Shown: piece by piece, positions 12,601 to 27,600 of the stretch
Position numbering within the stretch: the first letter of the stretch is position 1
Layout: every line of letters starts with the position of its first letter
From: Reticulitermes speratus
Lineage: Eukaryota; Arthropoda; Insecta; Blattodea; Rhinotermitidae
Length of the DNA stretch: 64,000 nt
Direction of reading: 5' to 3'
Assembly (NCBI GenBank): GCA_021186555.1
Contig: JAJKFL010000002.1
Location: 5,593,001-5,657,000, forward strand
Made by a program: the position numbers and the translations under genes
Notes under the pieces: model-generated
Told to the model about the DNA's origin: nothing
Databases searched by the model: none
The model's input: the letters and a program-made list of their open reading frames with translations, nothing else

Positions 12601-15600
12601 AGTGGCTTGAACAGCAATGGTGACTCTGACTGCAATTAACAAATGACACAAATATAAGCTGATATGTCATTACACATTTGTGTGCAAGGTAAATAAAGTG
12701 AATACATAAAGGGAAGTTCTAAATTAAAACTCTCACAACAGTTAAAAGTTGAAGTTGCTCACATTCTTAGGTGTTGGCACTGGGTGGAAGTGGGCTATGG
12801 TCATGATATAGAACATTTACTTACTTACTGTATTTACTTTGGCCCTGAAAATGGCTGTGGTAAGTTCCTCTGAAATATCGAGAACATAAACAGTGCCAAC
12901 AGCCAGGAAAAGCTCAATTTCAATACAATGGGAAAGTCACAACTGCTTTCCAAATGTACCCTATGGATTTTGATAAAACTTAGTATTGTGAATCTGTACT
13001 GAAGATTGTTAGGAGAATTTAGTTATTATTGACAATTATTTTAATACTTTCCATGATGTCTAAATTAACCACTATAAATTTCCTCACAACTGGCTCAGTA
13101 AACAAACCATTAGTACCCAGCATATACTACAGCTACAGAGAGACCTGTAATTCTTATTTGAAATATCTCTTGATAGACTGTGTATCTGACAGAAGCCGGG
13201 ATAGCATAGTCAGTACAGTGCCTTGTTACAGCCTGGATGCTTGGGGTTATAGAAAACTACAAGATAACCAATATCCTGGTTCAGATTCGAAATTGGCATC
13301 TCCCCAGCACAAATTTAAAGCATTTCAACTACACCAATATGCTCAGCAAAGTAGTCCTTAAATGTTTTTAAATAATTACCATGCCAAGAAAAATACTAGC
13401 TGCTGCATTAACAGATTCACACACGGTTGTTCCCATCGACTTTTGCAGTAGCCAGCCCAATTTCAAAAGAATCCATTGCATAGCACCACAGTAGTACAAT
13501 ATCTGCACCATGAAACTCAGAAAGAAGATGACTGACAGAGACTGTAAAACACAAAAGGGTGCAAAATGGGTTAAAAAAACTTTAACATTACAACTGTTAG
13601 CACCATAATCACATTTGACATTTACACCTTTCACATAAAGAAATTTATGTTTTTCATACTGTGAGACTTATGTAATTAAATGTATTTGCTAAGTACCAAC
13701 AACGTTTCGTCATAATGGTGTGCCCCAAGATTTATTACTTGTCCAGTGGCATAGCGCCACACCACAGATGACTTGAATCTTCAGCAACACTGCTGTGAGA
13801 ACCTAAAATCTCACAACTGTCAATTACTTGGAAAGACCAAGCAATACATAACATTTAAAATTAAAGGTTGTAAACAATTCAATAACACAATTTCATTTTT
13901 TCTCACAAAGTTGTGATTATCTATATTCTCAAAAGTATTTCCCATGTATTTTAATTTGCAAGAAACTTACTAAGTACAGATTACAGATACATTAAATTTC
14001 TTGGCTATAACCTCAAACTTTCACACTGTCACCATGTTTATAACTGTTGACTTACAAACAGTACTTCATATACCAGGGGTGGCCACAGCGCAGCTTGCAC
14101 ATGTCAATAGTGCGGTTCGCGCAAGTTGCCTGTAAAAAATAATACGTACTTACATAGTTTACATGCAGGCGTGCAGACCATGAATGGCATTTTAAAGGAA
14201 TTTCTATAGAAATGAGACTCATAACTAACTGAAACTAACCTACTGTATGTGGATGAACAGAAAGAAGAAAAAAATATTTTATTTTATTAATGCATGGCTC
14301 TTGCCTAAGTTGCCCCTAAAGCACAACCACCAAAGCATGTCTAGCTGGCCACCCCTGTCATATACAGTGTGTAGCATATGCATGACTTTTCAAACATCCA
14401 TTACCATGCGCCATTTCAGTACTCAAAAGTATGTGGCACTAATGTAGAGTAACCAGATGTCCAACTTTAATGGGATTGTCCTGTTTTACACTGTTGTGTC
14501 ACATTGCTCCTGACGAATACAGAACAGGAAGAATATTGTATATTTCAAGTACCATTTTTGTAAACAATAAACATTTGAATAACTTTCTATCATAATACAG
14601 TGTCCTATTTTTTATTTTCCAATTCTGGTCACCCTACACTAGTGTCACTCCCAACTCACAAATTTGTGCATCCATGAAGTTGGGATGTCCTGCAATGGCA
14701 AAATGTTAATACCAAGGTTTGTAAAAGAAAAACAGTCAAGAAGAGGTTAATGAGTTGAAATGGAAGGGGACACACACAAACAGCCTCCACCCACATCAAC
14801 ACACACAAAATATACTCTCATAAGCCTACTTCCTTTCATTTCAGGAAAAGGAGCTAGCTAAGAACTGTCTTGTGTATACAAACCTTGAATGCAAAAACTC
14901 CGATGTCAATCAGCATATTACCATATACAAACGAAGATCCTGCATCACTGTAGGCCAGAAATGTAGCAACCTTATTACCAATGCACTGGAAGATGCTGCG
15001 ACCAACAGACCAACGGACGGTGATCAAGCCAAGTACAAACTGGATGTACAATCCCCACATAACTGGCCGCCATTTAATCTGAGACAAAATGCTGTGTCAT
15101 TTCTCTTCTACCTATTAGTTGTTACTTACTACACCACACACGTACTTCAAACAACATATTCATAATATTGTAATGCACTCATCTTTAAAAGTTATTTGCT
15201 GAAAGAGGTATGCTGTCTCGTGATACATATTTCTTAATGGCCGAAAAAGAATGCACTACCCTGTTATATCACAATGTTATTAATGTTGCTTGATTACACA
15301 ATGATTATACACGTCAGATTATCTTTTCGTCAGTTTGAACAAGTATGCACTAATAGTGAAGAGTTGAATGTAAATTTAATGTTTTCTTCCTACCAAAGAG
15401 ACTCAGAAAATAAGGCAACTAACACTCTGATGCCAAGAACTTTATTCTGAATTTGACATATATTATATGGCACATGGGTAGCAGATGGCACACACCAGAC
15501 TTCCACGTAGCCACCATTAATATTTAAACATTTGTCCTCATGAGACACAAACGCTTGTATCCCTGCATAGAAGAAATGAGTGTCAAGCATCTAGCCTGGA

Positions 15601-18600
15601 GGTGACAGCCTGCTTCATATCAGCATCTGTTGCAAATTGCTTGCCAGTCAGATGTTTCTTGAGGGATCGAAAGAGACAGAAATCGCTAGGCCCCATATTG
15701 CCAACCAGACTTTTGACTGGATACTACACTCCAGCTGGGAGGTTACGGATCACACGCCCAAAAGTACCAATTTTAGCCCCAGCATTTTCTATTTCTTTGT
15801 ACCAATAAAGAAGCATCTGACTGGTAAGCTATTTGCATCATATACTGATATGAAGCAAGCTGTCATCCTCCAGTTATGGATGACTGACACCAATTTCTTC
15901 TACTCCAGGATACAAGCCTTGGTGCCACAAAGGAACAAACCCTTTAAATTTTAATGGCGATTACGTCGAAGTCTGATGTGTACCATCTGCTACCCATGTT
16001 CCATGTATACATCACAGTGAGAATAAATATCTGAGCATCAAAGCGTTTGCAACCTTATTTTATGTAGCTCTTTGTATAAGAGAAGATATCATCACAGTCT
16101 TAATTAATTACTTATTTACAGTTCATATGATTTCTCTCATAGGGAATTTGTCCTGTAGAAGACACACTTAAAATGCTGACAGTCATCAGTGTTTTGCTTC
16201 AAATAACCTGTTGTCTAGTATTTGTAAAAGAGGATCAACAGTAAGCCTTCATGGATTGAGAATCTAGACAGCAAACCAGCTACAATTCTTGCATTTCAAT
16301 TTCAATTTCAATTTAATGTATCTTCCAGAAATCGTTTGTATTACGTGTAGATTTCCCAGTCTGTTACAATTATAACTCAGCAGGCCTCTTATAGCAGATT
16401 CATGAAATTCATGCATAAGTGTGGGTGTTACCTTTGAACCATCAATAGACACAGGAATACCAAATGAGGCACGTACCTGTCCAGGATACCGTGAAAATGC
16501 AAAGCCTAATACTAAAATCACAATGACACCAATACACGATTTTAGTCTCTCAGTGTCGTCAGCTGAATCCACAGCAAGGTACACTATTATTGCTACCAAT
16601 GGCAATAAATATGCTGCAACTTTCAAATACCTGAAACAAAAAAAATTGGTACTCTCATATTACTGACATGTTTATTATACAAGAATTTAATTTTCCTTAA
16701 AAAATAACTTTTAAACTACTTATCAAGTTCTCAGACAGAAACTAACTGATATGTTAACATATATATAAGCAATAAGGGGCAAATTAATTTTAGTTTCTCT
16801 GTGCATGTTGAGTTTTTCTATCTTCTGAACACTCAACTGACATTTGCTTTTCATCAATTCACTTTTTCTTCATTTGTATCAGTTCTGTAAGTTTTTGGTT
16901 GACTGGATCTTGTCTTTCATTTCCATCCTGAAACTGCTTAATGCAAACAAATCCCTGTACTTTCCATATACTTGTTTTAAGTCCCAGTGACATTTCTCTC
17001 CGGTTTCACTTAAACTTTGAACTTCATTATACGTTCTAACAACTGGCCTCCCGTTCCTTTTTAACAATGCCAATGAAATACTTATTACACTAACAAAACT
17101 AATCCAAATGATGTTTTGACACCCAACAGCTAAATCAGGTAGTAATGTGATCAAACTGATTGTTGCTATAGTGAAGCCTCAGCAAGAAGTCCCATGGAAG
17201 GTGGGATGAAACACTGGAAGCTTCACCCTTTCTGTACATTGTCATATTCCCCTCCAGTGCCACCTCGTGTATTCAAACCAATTTGAAGCACTTTATGCCT
17301 GCAAAGATTATGCTATTCACTTTAATGTGAATAGATACAGAAGGAAGTATGACTGAACAGGACACATGCCTGTTTGAGGGGACGTGGATATGTCAATCCA
17401 TGTGAATCCTTTGCATGGCCTGAGTACAGGACAACTTACAGTACAATTGATGCATCAGTCTACAGCCACTATGGTGTTGTCACCAGTTAACTAGGATAAA
17501 AGGATTAAACTTTATAGGATCAGTGTGTCTTTTAAGCAGTGTTGTCCCTAGCTGACTCACAATGGACTGAAAGACACAACCTAGCACAGAGTTGGCCTTT
17601 AAACTGGGCCAGCAGGGGATAGAGGTCTTTGAATGCCTGGTACTTTAAAGGTAAATGCATAAAGCTACGTACTTGATATTTACAACCTTTATCACTATAC
17701 ACACTGATAAGTAAGATCACATCCATTCATTTCTACAGCCTGAACTTAACAGAACAAAGAATAGGTCAGTGCAGTGCAACATCATAGTCACTGTTTACAT
17801 TACTAAAGAAGGTTATTAAAGCTACGTGACATAATGAACTTCATCTGCATTCCCTTGGTACAGTTTATTTAAAAAGAAACCTGTGAAAAGCACTGGTACT
17901 TCAGCTTGCCCTCCATTACATTTTGTCACTACCCATGTCTCTTTATCTCTATGTCCCTGTGTCCCACCATCTCCCTCTTCTTCTCTGTTAACATCTCTTT
18001 TACTCTTCCTTCTGAGTAGACTGTTTGAAAGGATTCAGTTTCAACTGTGGCCACTCAGAAACAGTATTCATGACTGAAGTGTTCATGGATTAAAAGAGTG
18101 ATTCCAAATAAATGCAAAAATAAAATCAAATAAGAACAAGACAGAAATTTTTAATAATATAAAAACAAGCTTCACTATCATCCTTGTAAAAAATATAATT
18201 CAATTTAAGACTGAACTCTTTCTGCTTTGAAGGCTTTCTAAACTCCTATTCAGATAGAAGGCCTCCACAACTCTGCAACGTCAAATAACACAAATATTCA
18301 CGCAAACTGAATTCAAACTGGAGATCCCAGTACTCAAGCAATTCAGTATTCTGTTACATACCTCACTATGAACCATCTTTTTATGTATAAAGATGGTGAG
18401 GTATGTAACACGTTTATAGTGTTTTAGTTTATAGTATTCAAATTGCTGACTGACTTGTCCAAGTGTTGCCATGTAGCAAACGGATGAAAATAAATACAGT
18501 ACAATACAATACAATACAATACAATACAATACAATACAATGTAAAATTCTATAGTCTGTATAGCTGTATCTTTGTATAATATGACTTATTCTACATCCAG

Positions 18601-21600
18601 TTGTCAGTTCGACAGACTTATGGATCCATGGAATGAATGTATGTATGTATGTATGTATGTATGACTTAAGACTGCAAAGCCACTGATATCTGCTTCACAA
18701 TTATATAGAGAACACAAACATTTCAAAATCAACCCTGTTCACCTGTAAGTCATTAGCCTGTTCCACCATTCAGAAACTGGTTTCATTATTCTCCTGTAAA
18801 CCAGTTGGCCCAACTGTTTCTTGATGATGTGGTAGTATAGAAGTCCCAAATATAAAAGAGCTATTAGTATGATAAACATCCCCAGTCCATCACACCATTC
18901 TAAGTCACAATCTCCTGAAAAAAAAGCAAAATTACATCAGTTTAGACAGTACCTTCTCTAACATAAATACACACATTTTGTAACTTGTTCTGGTAAGAGG
19001 TAAAAAGCTGTATTTTTCCCTGTTCACGCCATGGAGGCATATAGAGGAACTATATAGCTCCATTTGTTCCTAACCTTGGCACTAGATAAAGGTGAGCATT
19101 CAACTTTATGCCTTGGCTGCTTTGTTTTGGGGAAACTCATGCTGAGCCAATATTTTCATGTCAAAGGAATCAATTATGAATTTCTTCATCCAAAACAAAC
19201 AGAGATTCAAGAACTACATATAAGTTTTAAACATTAACACTTTCCCTCCGGCCAGCATTTAAACTTTTAATGGCTCAACTCTTGGACCACTGTTGTTTCC
19301 ACTATATATAAATGATCTCCCAATAAATATTCAGAGAGCAAAATTAGTTTTATTTGCAGACAATATAAACTTGCTGGTTACTGAAACGGATTAAAGTGCT
19401 TTTCAACATAAAATTAAAAATGTTATGATGGAATTAGAGTCCTAGTTTTACAAAAACAACCTTCTCATTAACACAGAAATAACAATAGCAGTGTCACTCC
19501 ATACTAAACAAAACAGAAATCCCTTAAACCACAAGTTACTTTTAATAATACAGATATTGGCTATAAATCAGAATTAAAATTTCTAGGCATATATATCACA
19601 AAAAACCTGAAATGGAATGTCCTGGTAAGGCATTTAAGCCAAAATTGAGTAAATTATACTAAATTGTTAAATCTCTAAAGAAAGCAGTGATCCCATATAC
19701 AATAAGAAGTATTTATCATGCAAGTTTTCAGTCACTCCTGAGATATGGTATACTTTTTTGGGGTGGGGATAACAGGAGTATTAAAATATTTAAATTGCAA
19801 AAAGGGATTCTGCAAATAATGAGTGATGTTAGTAAACATACGTCCTGTAGAGAGATATTTAAGGATTACAGTATACTCATAGTTTTCTTGTTTATATATA
19901 CTTGACGTAGCATATTACATTAAAAAACACAAAAAATCTCTGGAAAAAGAAATGCACAAATTTACAAATATGATACGCAAAGAAAATTGGATCTACATGT
20001 TCATTTCTGCAATCAGATTTTTTCAGAAAAAGTGTAATAAATAGAGGAATTAGGCTGTATAACAAGGTCTCAGATTACATTAAAAATTAGACAAAGACAA
20101 AGCTTTGAAAACAGAGTTGAGATCCTTTCTGTTACAACAGGTATTTTATTCAATGGATGAATATATGTCATACTAATTGCATGTGTTTATATGAATATGT
20201 GAGTTTTATAGCTTATGTCTATCTGTTTTAAAATGGTACTGTTATTTGTTATACATTACTTTAATGTAGATATATTGTAAGTTTTGTAATTCTTACTGTA
20301 AACTGAATTTGACATGTCTAATGTCACATTTTGTGACTAAATGGATGACTGAATAAACTACACTAACTAAACTAAACTAAAGTAAATTTATCACGAAAAA
20401 CCAAGTCCTTCATGAAAGTGGATTTTTCATCATGAACATTTCCCTTTCCGCACAGAAACTTCAGTAAAGCAACTGTTGGTTAAGAAACAAATAAGAATCC
20501 TATGTAACTACTTTTGCTCTCTGTGACATGTTTACAATTTCCTTGGCAAGGTCTCATTCTGAATGTCTTAAGAACACATTCAGAGCAATCTGAACACAAT
20601 ATTTAAAGGGCTTCAAGACATGATCTGCAACAGTCTCTTAGCATGGGAAGCATATATAAAGCTTACAGACAAATACTTTGAAGTAGACCTTTCCTACTAC
20701 ATAACTTTCAATGATGCTGTGGTTTAAATTCCAGCTATAACCCATTAGAATGGTACCATTCTAATAGCTTGTATATAAATAATCTTTCTTTATGCATTTT
20801 TTACCTTGCCTGATGATGGCTTTCCACAAAAGCCGAAACATTTAGCAATAAATTAATACAAACATAGCTGAGATTGACGGTTTCTACTTCCTTATTGCTA
20901 AGAATACTGTCTCCCATGATGCAATGCCAAGTTGTGGTAAAAATTGTAGCAAAATTTTGGAGGACATGCTGCCACCATCTACAGAGTAGAAAAACTGATG
21001 ATAAACCATGAATAAAGAATGCAGCAGGATACTCTGACAAGTTGGTAACCAGAGTGCATGGCATCACATCCGATAAGAGAGGAATTTTTATTTCCATATG
21101 TTGGAATGGTTACCAACATTTAAGCTAGAAGAGTATGAACATACAATTATCAACGACTTTGCTGCAATCAAGGATGAAACCACTGGCATGCACACTAACT
21201 CAGTAGACCATGTACCTATCTATGAAGACAAAATTTCCATCCTACTGCATTTGGGTACACAGAGATACAGACATTTGGACAAAAGTAACAAATTGAAAAT
21301 ATATTTCTTATATTTCTTAAAATTATGAGAGATATTAGGTAGTTCACTTTGTTGTACAATACTAAAATTCTAACTGAAGCACTAACCTAACCCTGCCTAA
21401 TGAAAACTAAACTAACATAACCTAACTTTCACCCATACCAAATGTATTCATATTTTGGAACATATATCCAAACCCCAGTGTCTGACCTATTCAAGTTTTG
21501 TGTTTTAGGGAAGTTGACAGTACAAACACAATGCACCATACTCTCAGGCAAAAAAGCATTATAAACGCACCTGTCAATACAGTCTGAAGTTTAGCCCATA

Positions 21601-24600
21601 AATCTGTCTTATCATATTATAATAAACTTACCTTGGGCACTCGAAAACATTACTGCAGTTATTAAGTAGGCAAACACACATGCGTTTAGAATTACAATTA
21701 AGGCTCTTCGTATTATATATTCGTGCTGTGAAAAGCACTTAAAAATACTCCAATAATTGTCATCACTGCTTTCCATATCTGCTAGATTGACCTGTGGATC
21801 AAAGAATTGTAATTATTTCAATTTCAATTTATTTCACTTTCCATAGATCCATTACAGGGTAAAAGATCACATGGATATAGAAATGGTCAAATTTAAACCA
21901 AATATGCTACGATTATTAACTGTTAGATACAGAGAAATCAGATATTTACAGTATTAAAACATAGGAGTAACAATGTGTACACTTAGACTACTTCATACAA
22001 TACAGGATTATCGTATGCACTACTATTTATAATGTATCCTTATATAAAAGTACTAAATAAAGCTGCGTAAAACAACTAACAATATAATAATTTATAAATG
22101 TTAAGATTTCAACAGTCTATACAATTCTTCCAAAGAATAAAAAGAATTCTCATATAAAAATTTCTTCAAGATAGAGTCAGATTTCTTAGGGTTATTAGAC
22201 TCTTGTTTTATATGCACAGGCAGAGTATTAAATATCTTTATACCATGTAGTGAACCCCCTTCTGATATTTAGACAAAGTAGCGGAAGGTTGATAAAGATC
22301 TAAATGTTGTCTAGTACAAATGTCATGACTTTCATTATTTTTAGTAAATAGTTCCTTATTATTAACCACAAAACGGAGAAGAGAAAGAACATAAAAGGAG
22401 GACAAAGGTAAAATTTTAAGTTTGATAAACAATTTCCTACATGAGACCCTGCTTCTACATCCCATCATGATTCTTATTATCCTTTTCTGCAATCTAAAAA
22501 CTCTTATACTATACATGGAATAACCCCAAAATAACACACCATATGACATTATAGAGTGAAAGTAGAAATAATAAATTAGTTTCAACATCTGTTGCGACAC
22601 ATATGGTTTAACAGACTTCATGGCAAAGCATGCGGAACATAATTTCGGTAAGATGTTATTTATATGAGTTTTCCAAGATAAAGTATTGTTTATGTATAAG
22701 CCCAAAAATTTTATATCATGAACTTTAGGGATTTGATTAGCTCTGAGGTGTCAACACCAGTGAACATTTAGATTGTGGTCTTCTCTGTTGTAACCTCATG
22801 TAGTCTCTCCCTGAAAATGGAGGCAACAGATACCCCCAAAACACTGGTGACCACCAATAAGACTAAACAATGACACAACCTAGAAGACTACAAACTGAAA
22901 CAGGAAAAACTGAAGAACAAAATCCAGGTTTTATGGCAGATAAAGGTTTTCTGTGTATTATGGTTTTCAAAGTAATTAAATGATGGTAAGCAAATATGTG
23001 ACAGTATTGTTACACTATGTCCTCATTTCTTAACAACAACAACAACCTCCTTCTTCTTCTTCATTGCTTGTTAACTGTAATGGCCTTCACCATGTTTTCC
23101 TGTTGTCTTACACGGTTAATACAGCATGCTACAGAATGCTGCAAACAAAGCTAATCTAAAAACTGAATTGACATAACTCAAATAGACCTTCATGGAGAAT
23201 GGGTACTTCTCCAGACAGATTTGTAAAGAATGTCATCTTAGGATTCCCTGCCATAATAGGCAAAAACATATCACAATTCCATTGTCTTTTGGCCATAAAG
23301 TTAGAGCTTATTAACCTTTAAGAGCCGGCGATTTAAATGCCCTGTACTGTCTGCGGACCGGAGTTTTCTCTGGGGATTTAAACGTTTGTTGCAATGGTTA
23401 GGAAAATTTTGAATATCTTGAAGAATATTAACGCTGGATCTGTGAAATAAATCGTAATTACTCAAGTGAAGCATGGAGAACACGGTAATGTACATCATAG
23501 TTTATTATAAAATATTTTGATGCAAAATAAGAATGAACCACTTCCCTAAGAGACAGAAATTTTAGTCATCTTTTGTTTCTTTATCGTGTCTGGACCATTA
23601 ATGGAATTTTAGTAATATGTTATGTTTCGTTCTCTTTAGCCTTAAATTCTGGCTCCTTTCTCCTGAATTCGTCCCCACTTTCAAGGGAAAATATTTCTGT
23701 GAGGTTATTTTAACAACAGCGAAATGCTTTTCGTTGGTGTGATTTCTGTAAGGGTGTACTTACAAAGAGGTTTACAGTTTTACAACCATGAGGAATCTGA
23801 CCTGCGAAAGGAAAAGTACGTTTCTCGGTATTCCTACCAGTGGCCACACTCTTTCAGTGTTTGTCGCCCAGTGTAGTGACCCTGTCGCTTGTGAAAATTA
23901 TTTCTTGTGAGTACATAATCAGCATCATGGCTTGTAGAAGGCATATTCGTGATGAAGATATGAATCACAGCTGATCTGTGATATTGATTCGGATGAGAAC
24001 ATCTAATAATAAGGTATGTAATAATTTCTGTAACAAGTAACTTCCTTCTGACGACGCATCATACACTGCCTTTCTCGGGTGAGCTATGTTTCATTCTTCC
24101 ATCAAGTACGTAAGGGTAAATACAGCCGGAAGCTTTTAATTTCTTCGTATATTTGGACAAATATATTGTGAAAATGTATTGAAAATTTTTCTGTGAGTAC
24201 AAGCACGGGCTAGAACAGTGAATAAGTTATACGATCACCAGAAAGGAGATCAGGGTTCGGTTCCCGGAAAGTACATAAATATATCTATAGACTCGTATAA
24301 ATCTTAACTCGATTCTACCGGCTTTTTAATCGATGGGTATCTGGGGAACATGAATGTACAGATGCTGGAGCAAGAAGCTGAATACGCTCTAAACAGTGTT
24401 AAATACATCATTTTATGGTATATTACCTCCGCGCCCCAATACGCCCCCTTGATATGAGGCACAACTCTAAAATTACCTTCAAGTCTGCTGTATGTATACA
24501 TAATATTTACACACGCTTATTGCCCCGCCAATATCGTATTTAATGCGAAAAGTTTACATATATCTTTTTGGACAAAAATGTCCGTTTCGGCATTCATACC

Positions 24601-27600
24601 TACACAAAACGATGGACAAATTTGTCCGTTTCGGCTCTTAAAGGTTAACTACATCAGAAGAAATATAGCCCATTACAGCATCAAGTCCATATAGCTCCCA
24701 CTACCCACAAAAGTCATAGCATTCTCTGACTAGTTAAGGACAAGTGAAGTCAGATATCTGAGGAAGTCCATAGGATGCAGTGTGAATGGAGAGACGTCTA
24801 AATTAGAGAATTAATTCTTGCAACAGAGGATTAACATAGCATGTAGACAATCAGGGCCACCACATTCAGGCTGAAAACATGTCATTGTCAATGAGACAGC
24901 TTCATTACACCAACAGAGTCATTCATGATGCCACTGAAATCAACCTGCTTCATACCTCAGTTTGGCCTGGAAGGCAATACAAAACAGGCATGATGATTAT
25001 CTTTTGTCAAAGTGCACGTTCTGCTCAGTGCCTGATACTTCCAACCCACCTCTCCAGATGTAACTTGACTTTTAGTGGGGTTACCAGACGAGGCGCAAGA
25101 GGTGACCATTTCCTTTTGTTCATGCTGTTTTCCCTTTTCCTCCTCTTCTATGTTATCCCCACTGCTGTTTTCCTCTTGCTTGTACCTTTCAGTTATGTTT
25201 CACACATCTCACCTGCTCTTCAGATTGAACTTTTCTTCAACAAAACTTCCAGTGTTCATTTACATACAAGAGTTCTCTCCCCAGTTTTTGCAAGCCCTAG
25301 ATAGCGCCATATAACAGCTGTGCTAGTAAATGTACAATGATTAACTGTGTGTGCGTGTGCATGCACAAAGACACTCTCATACCCCCCCCCCCCCCCCCAC
25401 ACACACACACTCACACACACACAGAGTCTGTATATCACTTTAATGTAACATTACCTGAGAAGACGTGTTTCTTTCATTCGAAATCGTAACATTATGTAAA
25501 GGGTCTGGCTCAGGATGTGGTGGATTTGGTAAGGTTTCCACCCATTCCTGTAGAACAAACAGAATTATATTGAACATATGACTATTTTTCACTTATAATT
25601 TAATAAGTGCTTGTGGGAAAACAACATTTAATTTTATGGTATGCTTGTATTCCTGTTAGGTGTCTTTTTTTTCCCCTTATTTGTAGAGTGTTAAGCCTGT
25701 CATGCTGGCATTAATAGGGTTCTAGATTAAATTCTGATCACTGCCACAAAAAGAAAATATAAATACATAAAAATTACTAACTTTTAATACACTGTCAAAG
25801 CCTGAAGATATACGTTACTGTGTATTCTACCAGACTACATTGCATAATGTCACAGAAATCCTCAAATGTTGTAACCTGAAAATGAACTTGTAGAAAAACA
25901 GATCTTCCACAGAAATTAATATTCATGTAAATCCAGATGAACATCATATGGAAATAAGTGAGCATTAGATATAAACAACTATACATTTTAAAAGAGACGT
26001 TTCACGAGAGATTGAAATAACATAAACGAGGCAACTACAGCCAAAAATAATAACATGAGTCATGACTAATCAGCGCAGATAATATTCTTCTGAGGCAGCA
26101 GCTATGGTTATAGACTTACACAGGAAAAAGATGGTGTCCACATTTGTGGATAAAACTACAGATGGAATCAAATTATGCAGTGCAAGACAGGGAAGTATCT
26201 ATTGAACAAAATGATACAACCAATAGCCAAAACACATTCAGAGTGCCCATATCAATCACCACATCACTGACTACATGTAATTTAATAACAGTATGAAAAT
26301 AAAACAAAATTACTTCTACTTACCCACATGTAGGCAACTCATATCATATCAGACCGGTCATTAAGACACAGAAATGGTCAAACAGATGATTTAATCAAAA
26401 ATGGGCAAGAGGTTAATATATTCAATATACACATTTTTGACACAAAGCATTTGTTCCATGTCTGTACTTCAACATAGCTTCAGTCTTTTTTGTGTTATTT
26501 AAAGACATTAAATTGATAAGATTACACAGCATTGGTTATAGACAATGGTAAAATGACACTAAAGCTAAAGTACATGGAGAGAACCCTGTCCCAGTACCAC
26601 GTTTTCCACCACAAATTCCACATGAAATGACCTTACGATGAATACAGGAATCTGCAGTAAGAGGCTGCTGACTAACATTACACTTTCATTTCTGAGAATA
26701 GGTACACTATGATTTTATGAAAATACTCGAGGCAATATTACGAAACAAGCAACAGGATATAAAATTTGGTGAGACGTATGAGAGGTGGAGGTACCAGATT
26801 GGGTAGCCTTCTCTGCCAACAATGGCACCAGAATTCTCCTGCCTTGTCCAGTAACATATTTCTGAAGTTTGACTGTTAAACCTATCATCATTTTCTTCCC
26901 AACTGAGAGCATGTTTAGTACTTACTTAAATGACTTGTTACAGAGATCAGAAGAAGGACTTCAAAGTGAAATGGTTTATGAACTCATAAAACTTTTTATG
27001 ATATACAACGTGTCTTGGGATTTGCATTTATTGCTTACTTTAAGTTCTTGTGGTAAAAAGCAGGATCAAACCCAAAGCTTTTTGCATACTAGTCTGTGTA
27101 TGTTAACCAATTGTCCTCAATTGTATAAAAAAATTAATTAATTAGAACATACAGCAGCAATCGGTATAACTTAAACAATTGGAACAGTATGGATATCAAA
27201 TGCACCTCAGTCAAAAATTAACACTTCATATGGAACATGCACAAGGCACACACTACCTCACAGCATCAAGAGATTGTGGGCTTTATTCCCACCTTGAAGG
27301 CTAGTAATTCTGCAGTTTTTAACGGCCTGTCTGAGTCCATCTAGAAAAATGCTGGGATAGTACCTTAAATATAGGCTGCAAACAGTTCCTTTCACATCCT
27401 TCACCATTAATCACAAGCAGTCACCTAGTTTTACAGTGAGTAATTTTTAAAATTGAGAAAATTAAGAAACTAAACTAGATCAGGCACAGGGACAAACATA
27501 TACAGAGTGACTTTGATTGTTCTAACATAAGTGTACCCAGACACATAAAACATGAAACTCACCTGAGTGAACTGGTTTTTTGCATTGTTTAAAGTGAAAG

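Noticed and set aside
16879..17154. 91-residue minus-strand open frame in intron 4 of unit A
   Set aside because: No recognisable domain, and it lies in a unit A-only segment; probably chance or a transposon scrap.
20801..21097. 98-residue minus-strand open frame, repeated at 51574-51870
   Set aside because: It overlaps HHR3 and looks like a dispersed repeat fragment; it is kept open only because the duplication is recent.
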